NCBI GenBank assembly: GCA_049999725.1
Contig: JBNGIS010033756.1
Coordinates: forward strand, 1 to 21,275
Origin: Haplomitrium mnioides
Lineage: Eukaryota; Marchantiophyta; Haplomitriopsida; Calobryales
Length of the DNA stretch: 21,275 bases
Reading direction: 5' to 3'
Positions 1 to 9,500 of the stretch are shown piece by piece. Position numbers and translations under genes: made by a program. How positions within the stretch are numbered: the first letter of the stretch is position 1; every line of letters starts with the position of its first letter. A model generated the notes under the pieces. The model had not been told where the DNA came from. It made no database searches and saw only the letters and a list, made by a program, of their open reading frames with translations.

Positions 1-409
1 GTGGTCCAATTAGAGTGAGAGAGAAAAGAGGGGTCCAATTAGAAGAGGATAGAAAAGGAACCAATGGGGTTCCTCCACCTATGTAGGCAAAGTGCTTTCT
101 CTCAAGTATATAAAGAAGGGAGAGTGCCTTGTTTGGCATCTCTTGCCTTGTGGGTTCTTGAAGTTCTTGTGCGCTTCTCTTATGCTAACTTGTATGTGTT
201 GTACTTGTGCTAACTTGTGTGTGTAATGTGGGTGTGTAGTGTTACAAATGCCCAAACAAGCCCAACGAGATTTTCTTGTTCATAAGTTTGGAGAGATGTT
301 TTGTGAGTCAGTACTAGCCTCAGTTAAACTTTTTATTTTACCTATTCTACATAATTGGAATGTGTATATATTTGTTTTTGTATAAGTCGCTCGTAGCTAA
401 GTTGTGACA
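1..409 (+). repeat. Candidate 5' LTR (partial, left end outside window)
   Basis: The stretch before gag holds a TATATAAA box at 107-114, a direct repeat GGTCCAATTAGA at 3-14 and 32-43 that could be an enhancer-type repeat, and a 24-25 bp near-duplication around 183-222 (TGCTAACTTGT...). It could end in TG-ACA at 409, just before gag starts at 418. No clear tRNA primer-binding site follows. The last 130 bases share only patchy similarity with 5263-5365 (TTGTTCATA...TTTGGAGA; TAARTCGCT...CTAAG). The LTR call therefore rests mainly on position plus the promoter-like box. Confidence 0.45.
107..114 (+). promoter_or_regulatory. TATA box of the candidate 5' LTR
   Basis: TATATAAA, about 300 bases upstream of the gag start. 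This fits an RNA polymerase II promoter at a U3/R junction. No functional evidence. Confidence 0.45.
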
Positions 410-417
410 GAAAAACC

Positions 418-1318
418 ATGGAGGCAAACTCTAGCAATCTTGAATAAAGAGCTTGGATGATGGCCAAGTTGGAGGAGCTTCAAATAGCTCTTATAGCAAG
501 TCAACAACAAACAAACATGTTGCTGGGAGAAATGGTGAAAATATGACTACAACAAGAGAATCGAGAAGGAAGTCAAGAAACATTGTTACAAAAGATGAGC
601 AAGTCATGTAAAGTGGAGCTTTATGGAGGAAGTCGTATGGTTGGTGTTGTAGAAGGGTGGGTTTATTAAATAGAGGTTCACATGATATGCATACTATTTG
701 CATGCTTTGGATTTGGAGAAAGGATTATTTGCAATGTCATTTTTAACTAGGCATGCATCCATTTGGCTACAAGGATGGGAGGGCCAAAAAAATGCACGAG
801 GAGAACAACTATTGTGGAGTGCTCTAAAAGAAGGTTTACTACAACAATTCAAAGTTGTAGACTCTATTCTAACTGCAAGAACCAAGCTTTGGGAGTTAGA
901 GCAACAAAGAAGTATTGCAAGGTATATTGAAGAGTTTCGGAGCCGACAAGTTCAAATCAAGGATATGAGTTCAGCCGAGACTCTTGACAAGTTTCTACAA
1001 TGATTGAAGAGAAAGATTCAAGGGGAAGTCATGATGCGCAACCCAAAAGATGTTAATGAAGAAATATCGTTTGCGCAGAGAATTGAAAGAACACTAGAGA
1101 TTGTGCAAATAAGAGGGAATTATAGCCCCACACTTATGGAGTTGGGAAACATAAGAAGAAGAGACTTCAATCATCCAAATCACCAACAAGGAGAGCTACA
1201 TATTGCTACGGAGAGGAGGATGGAAGAGAGGTGAGAAACTAGAACATGCTATAATTGTGGCCAAATAGAACACATTGCACTGATTTGCATAGCGATATGA
1301 CGCAATCAAGAGCAAGTG
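418..1318 (+). pseudogene. Retrotransposon gag (capsid/nucleocapsid), broken
   Basis: Gag would form the cytoplasmic particle that packages element RNA. A start ATG at 418 opens a first frame (MEANSSN...) rich in Q/E, with stops from about 445. After a frameshift near 660-700 the capsid core reads in another frame (698-1003). It shows the plant gypsy gag pattern: WLQGWEGQKN, LLQQFK, LWELEQQ, YIEEFRSRQ and QIKDMSSAETLDKFL. The same frame continues past a TGA at 1001-1003 to 1234 (LKRKIQGEV...). After another TGA comes a complete CX2CX4HX4C zinc knuckle (CYNCGQIEHIALIC) starting at 1247. Later stops end the frame. The family match is firm; the gene cannot be translated. Confidence 0.85.
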
Positions 1319-1506
1319 TTTTGACGACCTCTTCACAATGTCAATAATGAAGGAAACAAAGAATGTTAGGGAAACGATGGGCACTAGTAAAAAGACCTCG
1401 TGATTTTGCTGGGATGAAGAAGAAAGACAAGGGAAAAAGTTGACAAAGTCGAATATGTCAGGTAGAAAAACAAAAAAATGGAGGACTAATTGTAGTTCAT
1501 GGGTAG

Positions 1507-1815
1507 ATGGAAGGATTTCCAATAAAGATTTTGGTGGATTCCAGAGTAGAAGAAAATTATTTATCACGAGAAATGGCACTAAAGTTGACATTACCCCTTG
1601 AGGAAGAAGAGCACAAGGTAGTTGAAATGGCAAACGGACAAAGTGAGCCAATTGGAAGATTGTCTCAAAGTATATCTTTACATATGGGCACTATCAAAAA
1701 GAGCTTGAATGGATATTAACAAGATATGATGCCATTTTGGGAATGAAGTGGTTGAGAAGACATAATCCGCAAGTGGATTGGCAAAAGAAGAGCCTCATAA
1801 CACTTCAATGGAAGA
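1507..1815 (+). pseudogene. Retropepsin-like aspartic protease of the gypsy pol
   Basis: The protease would cut the Gag-Pol polyprotein. The segment starting at 1507 shows KILVDSRVEENYLSREMA. The usual active site is D-S/T-G, followed here by the expected hydrophobic Y/F-L/I-S; the glycine of the triad is replaced by R, so activity is probably lost. About 60 codons later, after a frame change near 1715, comes YDAILGMKWLRRHNP followed by VDWQKKSL. This is the second conserved block (ILGM.WL..HNP.ID) of plant Ty3/gypsy proteases. It lies between gag and RT as expected. Confidence 0.75.
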
Positions 1816-1862
1816 ATTGAGGAGATCGTGTACGACCTTATTCAAGGAAACTACCTCTATAT

Positions 1863-2960
1863 GTGATTGGAGCAAAATCAATAAAAAGACAAGATGTGGT
1901 ATTTTTGGGACTCCTACGTGAGGTTGAAGGTGATAAGAAGAACTCCAAGCATAAAGTCCCACATGATCTTCAAGAGGTTTTGAAAGAATTTCATGATGTT
2001 TTTCCCAACGATTTACCTCTAGGTTTGCCGCCTAAGAGATCTAGTGATCATAAGATTGAGGTTGTTCCATGAAGTACTCCACCGTGCAAGACACCATATT
2101 GTTTGCCTCCTCATGAATTGGAAGAATGCAAAACTCAAATCACTGAACTATTGGAGAAAGGATTTATTCAGCCAATCATCTCTCTTTATGGTGCACTAGT
2201 GTTATTCGTGAAAAAGAAAGACGGAAACATGAGGATGTGTATCAACTACCGAGCCCTCAACTAACAAATAGTAAGAAATAAATATCCATTACTAAGAATG
2301 GACGATTTATTTGATTAACTTCAAGAAGCAAACTACTTTACCAAGTTGGATTTGAAAAGTGGATGCAACCAAATCCAAATTGCATAGGGTGACGTGCAGA
2401 AGACAACACTTCGAAGTCGATATGGGCATTTTGAATATCTTGTTATGCCATTTGGATTAACTAATGCTCCTGCAACTTTTATGGGTCCAATGAATTGATA
2501 TTTTTCAATCTTTTCTAGATAAGTTTGTTATTGTTTTCTTGGATGACATTCTTATTTATAGCAAAAATCTTCATAAGCATCAACAACACCTTCGAACAAC
2601 ATTGAAGGTGCTTTGAGACCACAAACTATATGTTAAGATGTCAAAATGTGAAATTGGCAAAAGAGAGGTTGATTACTTGGGTCACCAAGTGAGTGCAGCA
2701 AGAATTCAGGTCATGGATAAGAAAGTGGAGGCCATTCAAAAATAGGAAGCTCCTAGTGATCAAACACAACTATGAGGATTTTTAGAGCTAATTGGGTTTT
2801 ATCGTCGATTTGTGAAAGGATTTTCATAAATAGGAGAACAATTGACCAATTTGTTCAAGAAAAATCATACATGGACGTGGGGAGCCGCAGAAGAATCGGC
2901 ATTCCAAGTATTGAAGAAATCACTTCTTCATGCTCCTATTCTCAAATGGTATGACTCTAA
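1863..2960 (+). pseudogene. Gypsy reverse transcriptase domain, broken
   Basis: Copies element RNA into cDNA. The frame opens with the linker before RT (DVFPNDLPLGLPPKR, then HKIEVVP). It continues with [32 protein letters not shown] and TKLDLKSG, whose first catalytic Asp is at 2349. The next motif is [21 protein letters not shown]. After a frameshift near 2500 the polymerase box VIVFLDDILIYSK is intact (FLDD at 2536-2547). The thumb/connection follows (KCEIGKREVDYLGHQVS; GFLELIGFYRRFVKGFS). Single stops lie near 2072, 2264, 2317, 2386, 2617, 2746, 2774, 2829 and 2959, and nearly all sit where a conserved R, Q or W codon is expected. All catalytic Asp residues survive. Confidence 0.9.
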
Positions 2961-3474
2961 ATGACCAATAAAACTTTTAGTTGATGCATCGGAAAAAAGG
3001 ATAGGCAGGGTTTTGCAACAAGAATGGGAGGATGGCTAGCATCTTATTGCTTTCTTCTCCAGAAAGTTAAGTGACATAGAGCAAAATTATCATACCACAC
3101 AGCGGGAGGAGCTAGCGACCGTGCTATCCACCAAGCATTGGAAGCATTATCTTGGAGACAAGGAGCTTATTGTTGAGATTGATCATAAACCTCTACTCTA
3201 TCTCGAAACGCAAAAAGAGCTCTCCAAAAGGCAGATTCGATGGGCGAAGTGGCGACAATGCTTTCATATGAAGATGGTGAATGTGGAAGGAAAACGACAA
3301 ATTGCAGATGCTTTGACCCACATGCCTCAACTCAACATCTTATCAGAAGTTGCCATACATCCTACATGGTGGTCAAAAATGTTGGCTGCAGTCAAGGAAG
3401 ATGAAGAGATAATTGCTGCACAACAAAAAAAAGTTGGTAAAAATGGTACGAGGTTTGATTTTCTTCCAAAATAA
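2961..3474 (+). pseudogene. Gypsy RNase H domain
   Basis: Would degrade the RNA strand of the RNA-DNA hybrid during cDNA synthesis. It is in the same frame as the FLDD box. Visible blocks are LLVDASEKRIGRVLQQ (first Asp), HLIAFFSRKLSD, YHTTQREELATV (Glu), VEIDHKPLLYL (Asp) and GKRQIADALTHMP (last Asp). The D-E-D-D set is therefore preserved. One TAG (about 3038) interrupts it. The frame then runs into an eight-A run at 3425-3432 and ends at 3474; the integrase continues in the +1 frame, so the A-run is the likely site of a slip. Confidence 0.88.
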
Positions 3475-4444
3475 GGTATGGGTCTATAATAATATTACAC
3501 TTCGCTCTGAAGTTTTGCATGAAGCACATGAATTTGCTATTGGTGGTCATGTTGGAATCGAGAAGACATTGGACAATCTTCAACATGTTTATTACTGGCC
3601 TAAGATGCACCAAGATGTGGAGGCATATGTTCGGAGTTGTTTGGCTTGTAAACAGAACAAATCTACAAATCTTAAACGTGGAGACTTACTACAACCACTT
3701 CCCATCCCCAATCAACGATGGGAACATGTGAGTATGGACATTGTATGAGAGTTACCACCCACTTCTACAGGTTATGATGCTATTGTTGTTTTTGTGGACA
3801 AACTGAGTAAAATGATCCATATTCATCCAACAAGCAAGTCAGTGACAGCCCTTGAGTTAGCTCGCATTTATTTGGAAGTAGTGTACTCTCATCATGGTCT
3901 TTCTAAAGTCATTATTTTTGATCACGGGACTCAATTCACTAGCATGTTTCGGCGCACCATATTTGGTCTATTAAAAACCAAATTGGCTATGTTTACTACC
4001 TACCACCCTAAATCTGATGGTCAAACTGAATGGGCCAATCGTACAATTGAAGATATGTTGCGAACATTTACCTTGGAAGAACAAACGGAATGGGATTGGC
4101 TACTACCCCTTGTAGAGTTTTCTTACAATAACTCTATCAACATTTCTACAAGAGCCACAACTTTCTTTTTGATATACGGTGAGCATCCAACCATGATCTC
4201 TAGTCTTTATTCGGCATCACCGCCCACCTCCAAGATTCCAGCTGTTGATGATTTTCTTCATCATCTACACCACCGCATTCGACGGGCCAAGGAAAACCTT
4301 GCAGTGGCTCGTAATCAGCAAAAACAATATGCGGATGCTCATTGTCGCAAGCTTAGCACTCGCTTTATTGGCCTTTTTTCTATCTTTGCTTGTATTGGTG
4401 AAGTGGCCTATCAGTTGGTTTTACCCTCTCTGTTAGGTCTTTGA
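3413..4444 (+). pseudogene. Gypsy integrase, one stop, C-terminus shortened
   Basis: Would insert the cDNA into the genome. The N-terminal HHCC zinc finger is visible (LHEAHEFAIGGHVG ... YYWPKMHQDVEAYV, then CLACKQNK). The catalytic core has D in WEHVSMDIV, D in IIFDHGTQFTS and E in DGQTEWANRTIEDML, so the D,D,E triad is intact. A TGA at 3746-3748 splits the frame just after the first Asp; the rest is open from 3749 to 4444. The C-terminal part (ADAHCRKLSTRFIGLF...GEVAYQLVLPS) lacks the usual VGD.V.LST block, so about 15-20 codons appear deleted. The end also lacks the usual IHPVFHVS-type motif. Confidence 0.9.
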
Positions 4445-4454
4445 TTCAGGGCAT

Positions 4455-4465
4455 AGGGGGAGGAG
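4455..4465 (+). other. Polypurine tract (plus-strand primer site)
   Basis: AGGGGGAGGAG lies just after the end of the integrase frame and directly before a TGATGATAGG sequence that could be the TG start of a 3' LTR (TG at 4469-4470, separated from the tract by three C). Position and composition fit a gypsy polypurine tract. Confidence 0.6.
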
Positions 4466-4468
4466 CCC

Positions 4469-5365
4469 TGATGATAGGTCGGTTGTTGTAGTATATGCCT
4501 AACTTCTAAAGTGGAATAACAGCTTGGGCAAGTAAGGAAACCCCGTTGATCGGGCTATCTAGGTTGACACTTGATCGTGGTGGTAGTGAAGTCCACCAAG
4601 ATGCAAGGGACCGTGGGGGTGCTTCTTCCCCCAGGATCGGCTATCAAGGGTTACACTTGGTCGTGGTGGTAGTACAGCCCACCAGGACACAAGGGATCGT
4701 GGAGGTGCTTCTTTCCCCCAGGATCGGTTTAGGACCTGCAAACAACTTGTGGCATGCGGGTCCAGGAACAATGATACATTCTTCGCACAGGACGCTCAGG
4801 CTTGAACCAAAGGATCTGTTAGGGTCCATGATAGGAGTTAAAGAAGCACGCAATGAGAGGCAAAGGAGGAAGAAGTTAAGGAAAATGAAGAAAAAAAGCA
4901 GGCGAATGGCAGAAATGGCAAACAACAGACCATGTCCAAATAGAAGGATGGAAGATTCTCAGAAGTTTAATCCAAAGACTTTTATAATTTCTAGTTGGAA
5001 AACTTTTTATTATATTTAAAGTAGGAAATCTTCTTTAGGATCTAAAAATGCAATTGTAGGAAAAGCATGTGTTTTCTGAATCACAGGTACCAATCAAGTC
5101 CAGCAACAGATCACTCAAGGGCAACAACAGCTCAGATATGCGCAAGGGAGATAAACGGAGAAATAGCGCTTCAACAAGAAGAAGAAAAGGAAGTCAGTCT
5201 GTTCATAAGTCAGGTGTGTGAGTATAGATAGTAATGTATAGGGGTGTACCTGTTCGTGTGTGTTGTTCATAGATTTTGGAGAATATTTTGGGTTAGTAAA
5301 TAATAAGCATAATAGTAAATATTTAGTAAAATATTAATAAATCGCTAATTATACCTAAGCTACCA
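4469..5365 (+). repeat. Candidate 3' LTR region (strongly diverged or rearranged)
   Basis: It begins with TG after the polypurine tract and may end near CTACCA at 5365. The last part (5263-5365) shows patchy similarity to the end of the candidate 5' LTR: TTGTTCATA followed by TTTGGAGA, and TAAATCGCT followed by CTAAG. The middle shows no convincing match to 1-260, and it includes a tandem duplication at 4548-4721. Either the two LTRs are very old, or this is a chimera. The coding frames across 4546-5019 look like chance. Confidence 0.35.
4548..4721 (+). repeat. Two-copy tandem repeat, about 87 bp
   Basis: Copy 1 starts at 4548 (GATCGGGCTATC) and copy 2 at 4635 (GATCGGCTATC); a third partial start is at 4722 (GATCGG). 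Each copy contains TTGRTCGTGGTGGTAGT, then CCACCA and a GTGCTTCTT...CCCCCAGGATCGG end. GC content is well above the surroundings. Confidence 0.85.
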
Positions 5366-5434
5366 GCCAAGCCAAGGAGGGAAAAAGAAGGGATAAAATG
5401 GATGAAGAGGATCATTTTGATCCAACGGGAGAGG

Positions 5435-5478
5435 TTGAAAGTGGAATTCCCGCCGGTGGGAATTAGGGCCACTTTCAA
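5435..5478. repeat. Nested inverted repeat (17-bp stem hairpin)
   Basis: Outer arms TTGAAAGTGG (5435-5444) and CCACTTTCAA (5469-5478) are perfect complements. Directly inside, AATTCCC (5445-5451) pairs with GGGAATT (5458-5464) around a GCCGGT loop. The only break is a 4-base bulge (5465-5468). A second small perfect hairpin, GGATCA-TTT-TGATCC, lies just upstream at 5409-5423. Confidence 0.85.
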
Positions 5479-5558
5479 AAAGGGAAAGAAAAAGAAAGGA
5501 CTCACTCTCTCTCTTGCGCGGCGCATCGTGGTGAAAACTAGTGTGTGGGCTGGAGGTT

Positions 5559-5712
5559 GGAGAAGCTCAGCATGAAGGTGTTCGTGGGTGCCTCTTGGAG
5601 ATACTGCTTTGGAGAGGATGTACCAGGAATACTTTGGAGAAGCGCAGCATGAAGTTGTTCATGAGGGTATCTTGGAAATACTGATTTGGAGAGGTGGTAC
5701 CAGGAATACGTT
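5559..5712 (+). repeat. Two-copy tandem repeat, 77 bp
   Basis: Copy 1 (5559-5635) and copy 2 (5636-5712) both run GGAGAAGCKCAGCATGAAG, then ...TCTTGGARATACTG, TTTGGAGAGG and GTACCAGGAATAC. They differ by scattered substitutions. No coding function is evident. Confidence 0.88.
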
Positions 5713-6573
5713 AGACTAGAAGCTGACGGGGAGTAGCAAGGAGGTCTTCGCCGGAGTCGATGGTCATGCTCGAGGGCTGTAAATGGGCTGCGTTTAGTCG
5801 AGTTTGAGGCTGATGATCCTTCCGCTGGGAGGGAGGAAGAACAGTTTTGCTGGAGCCCCGCAGAGAAATCGAGGAGTTCTTGGGATGAAGGAAATGTGAG
5901 GAAGGAAGATCGTCTTCACTGTGAGTGACAACATAGATGGTCAATAGTGGCATGCAAGGAGTAGCAAAAGCGTTTTTCAGCGTAGAGGGGGAGAACAGTA
6001 GATACATCGAGAGGAAGAAATATCAAGCTGGTGTAAGTTGGATCTAACCGGTGGTAGGTCAAAGTCCATGCGTGGGAAGAAATCGATGGTGGAAGAGGTC
6101 GTAGGAAGGAGGATGCTAGCTCATGACCTCTCTCAAGGATTGAAATCTCAGTCCAATAGTTAGTCTGTGCGGTTGTGCTATGCTCTGACTCCCTGGTGTA
6201 CTACACTGTACTACTCGGATACACACCGTGATGTGCTAAACTGTCAACGAAAGGAAAATCATTGCAGGCAGCGTTGTGCGGAATCGACATGGGTTACAAA
6301 TCACGTGGCAGTTGAAGACGATGCTTAACGATCAGGAACCCCTCTCATGTCGACGATGATTCAACGTGTGGTAGCAATGCCATGAATTAGAACAGTGGAA
6401 GGTTATAGTTGGAATTTGTCTACAGTATTCTATGTAGAGGAAGTGCTTCTCAAAGAGACAAGGAAAGAATTGGAAATGAAATGGACGCGGCTGTGAGAGG
6501 ACGGTTCAATGGATGTTGAGAGGATCGAACAAACCAGCGGGCAAAAATTCTTGTAGACAAGAATGACGCTAGG

Positions 6574-9500
6574 TCTTGTCTTGGGTCATGTTGCCATTTC
6601 TGTGTGACCAATGTTGAGCTTGATAACACGTATCACGCGTGTGATAGGTAGATATATCATGGGTAGAATTGATGTTTTCTTAATATTTTTTTTGTTCAAC
6701 AATGCCACCAATGTTAAAAATGATGGCATGTATCACATACGTGATGAGTGGCATGTATATTTTCTTAATGTTTTGGGTTTCAACAATGCTACCAATGTTC
6801 AATTTGACAACACTTATCAGACGTATGACGGGAAAAATATTTGTTTTCTTAATATTTTTTAGATTCAAAAATGTGACCAACATTGAATTTAACAACACAA
6901 ATCACGCATGTGATAGGTGGAATGTATGTTGTCTTAATGTTTTTGAGTTTCAACCATGCTACCAACGTTCAATTTGATAACACTTATCACACATGTAGTG
7001 GTGGAATGTATGTTGTCTTAATGTTTTTGGTGTTCAACAATGCGACCAACATTCAATTTGACAACATGTATCTTATTTGTGATGGGTGGAATGCATGTTG
7101 TTCTAATGTTTTTGGATTTCAACAACACTACCAACATTCATTTTGACAATACTTGTCACATACGATATATGGAAGATAGGCTCTCTTAATGTTTTTGGTT
7201 TAAACAACGCTACAAACGTTCACTTTGACAGCACTTATCACATATGTAATGGGTAGAATGTATGTTGTCTGAACAATTTTCGGGTTAAAAAATGCAACCA
7301 ATGTTCCGTTTGACAGCATGGATCATACATCTCATGGGTGGAACGTATGTTGTATTAATATTTTAAGGTTTCAACAATATTGCCAATGTTTAATTTGACA
7401 ACAAGTATCATATATGTGATGGGAGGAATGCATGTTGTGTGAATGTTTTTGGGCTTCAACAATATTACCAACATTCAATTTGACTATACGTATTGCATAT
7501 ATGATGGGTGGAATGTATGTTATCTTAATATTTTTGGGTTCAACAGTACGACCAACGTTAAATTTGACAACACTTGTCACATATGTGATGGGTGGAATGT
7601 ATGTTTTTTTAGTGCTTATGGGGCTCAACAATACAACCAAAATTAAATTTGACAACATGTATCACTCGTATAATGGGGAGAATGTATTTGTTCTAAAGGT
7701 TTTTGGGTTTCAACAATGCTACCACGTTTAATTTGACAACACTTGTTTGCAATACAATGGGTGAAATGTATGTTGTCTTGACGTTTTTAGGTTTCAACAA
7801 TGCTACCACATTTAATTTACAACACTTATCAACAATACGATGGATGGAACATATGTTTTCTTAATTTGTTTTGGGTACGCAATGTGACCAACACTAAGTT
7901 TGACAACACATATCACGCTTGTGATAGGTAGAATATATGTTGTCTTAATTTTTTGGGTTTCAACAATGTGACCAATGTTCAATTTAATAGCATATATAGT
8001 GTATGTGATGGGTGTCATATATACTTTCTTAATGTTTTGGGTTTCAACAATGCCACCAATATTCAATTTGACAACACTTATCACACATAAGATAAGTAGA
8101 ATATTTGTTGTCTTAATGTTTTTGGGGTTCAACAATACAACCAACGTTAACTTTTCCAACACGTATCATGAATGTGATAGATGGAATGTAATGGGTAGAA
8201 TGCATGTTTTTGTAATGTTTTTGATGTTCAACAATGCAACCAACATTCAATTTGAAAGCATATGTCATAAATGTAATGGGTGGAATATATGTTGTATTCA
8301 TGTTTTTGGGGTTCAACAATGTTACAACCTCTCAATTTGACAGCTCTTTCACACATATGGTTGAAATGTATGTTGTCTTCATATTTTTATGGTTCAACAA
8401 TGCAACCAACGTTTAATTTGATGCACATATCACACATGTGATGGGTGGCACATATGTTGTCTTAATGTTTTTGGTTTCAACAATACTACCAACGTTCAAT
8501 TTGACAACACCTATCGCACATATTATAGGTGAAATATCTCTTTTCTTAATGTTTTTAGAGTTCAACAATGCAACCAACAACTTTACTAACAACACGTATC
8601 ATATATATAATAGGTGGAATGCATGATCTGTAAATGTTTTTGGGTTTCAACAATGCTATCAACGTTCAAATTGACAACACCTTTCACACATGTGATGGGT
8701 GGAATGTATGTTGTCTTTATGTTTTTAGGGTTCAACAATCCCACCAACGTTCAATTTGACAGCATGTTCAATAATGCAACAACCATTTAATTTGAAAATG
8801 TGTATCATACATGTTATGGGTGGAGTGCATGTTGTACTAGTGTTTTTAGGTTTCAACAATGTTACCAATATTCAATTTGACACAATGTATGTTGTCTTAA
8901 TATTTATTTGGTGCAACAATGCAACCAACATTGAATTTGACAACACATATCCCGTATCTAGTGGGTGGAATGTATGTTGTTTTAATATTTCTAGGGTTCA
9001 AAATGTGACTAGCATTAAATTTGAAACATGCATCACATAGGTGTTGGGTGGATTGTATATTGTTGTAATGTTTTTGGGTTTCAACAATGTGAACAATGCT
9101 CAATTTGGAAGTACGTATTCTATATATGATGGGTAGAGTGTGTGTTGTTTTAATGTTTCTAGGGTTCAACAATGGAACTAACACTAAATTTCACAACACC
9201 TATTATGTACGTGTTGGATGGAATGTATGTTGTTGAAATGTTTTTGGGTTTCAGCAATGCGACCAGTGTTCAATTTGACAGCACATATCCTACATATAAT
9301 GAGTGTAATGCATGTTGTCTTAATGTTTTATGGGTTTCAAAAATGGGACCAACATTCAATTTGACATCACGTATCACACATGTGATGGGTGGAATCTATG
9401 TTGTATTAATACTTTTGGGGTTCATCAATGCCATCAATGTTCAATTTGACAATACATATTATACATGTGATGGGTGGAATGCATGTTGTTTGAAATTTTT

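Larger units (their letters stand above)
1..5365 (+). mobile_element. Degraded Ty3/gypsy LTR retrotransposon
   Basis: A single element on the plus strand, with parts in the order gag, protease, reverse transcriptase, RNase H, integrase. Integrase last is the diagnostic order of Ty3/gypsy rather than Ty1/copia. All three frames are used because of small indels, and many single in-frame stops interrupt otherwise recognisable protein. The 5' boundary lies at or beyond the window start. The 3' boundary (5365) is tentative because it depends on a weak LTR match. No target-site duplication can be tested because the left flank is missing. The integrase C-terminus is shortened. The element is an inactive fossil, but it keeps most catalytic residues. 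Confidence 0.85.
5366..6573. other. GC-richer stretch without a recognised gene
   Basis: Between the gypsy element and the satellite array. The base composition is visibly less AT-rich than either flank. The longest open frame (minus strand, 5711-6007, 98 codons) is rich in S/P/L and matches no family I know. The stretch holds a hairpin (5435-5478) and a 77-bp duplication (5559-5712). It may be the remnant of another mobile element, but I see no domain to support that. Confidence 0.5.

Noticed and set aside
1196-1651. 151-codon minus-strand open frame
   Set aside because: It is antisense to gag and protease, whose protein motifs are clear on the plus strand.
4644-4925. Overlapping frames on both strands at 4546-5019
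   Set aside because: They lie in the tandem-duplicated, LTR-like region, with low complexity and no family resemblance.
5711-6007. 98-codon minus-strand open frame
   Set aside because: There is no recognisable domain, and its S/P/L-rich composition fits chance in a GC-richer stretch.
6170-6215. Possible reverse-oriented primer-binding site of a copia element (GCTCTGACTCC resembling the complement of TGGTATCAGAGC)
   Set aside because: It mismatches at key positions, and no copia coding sequence or LTR pair is visible nearby.
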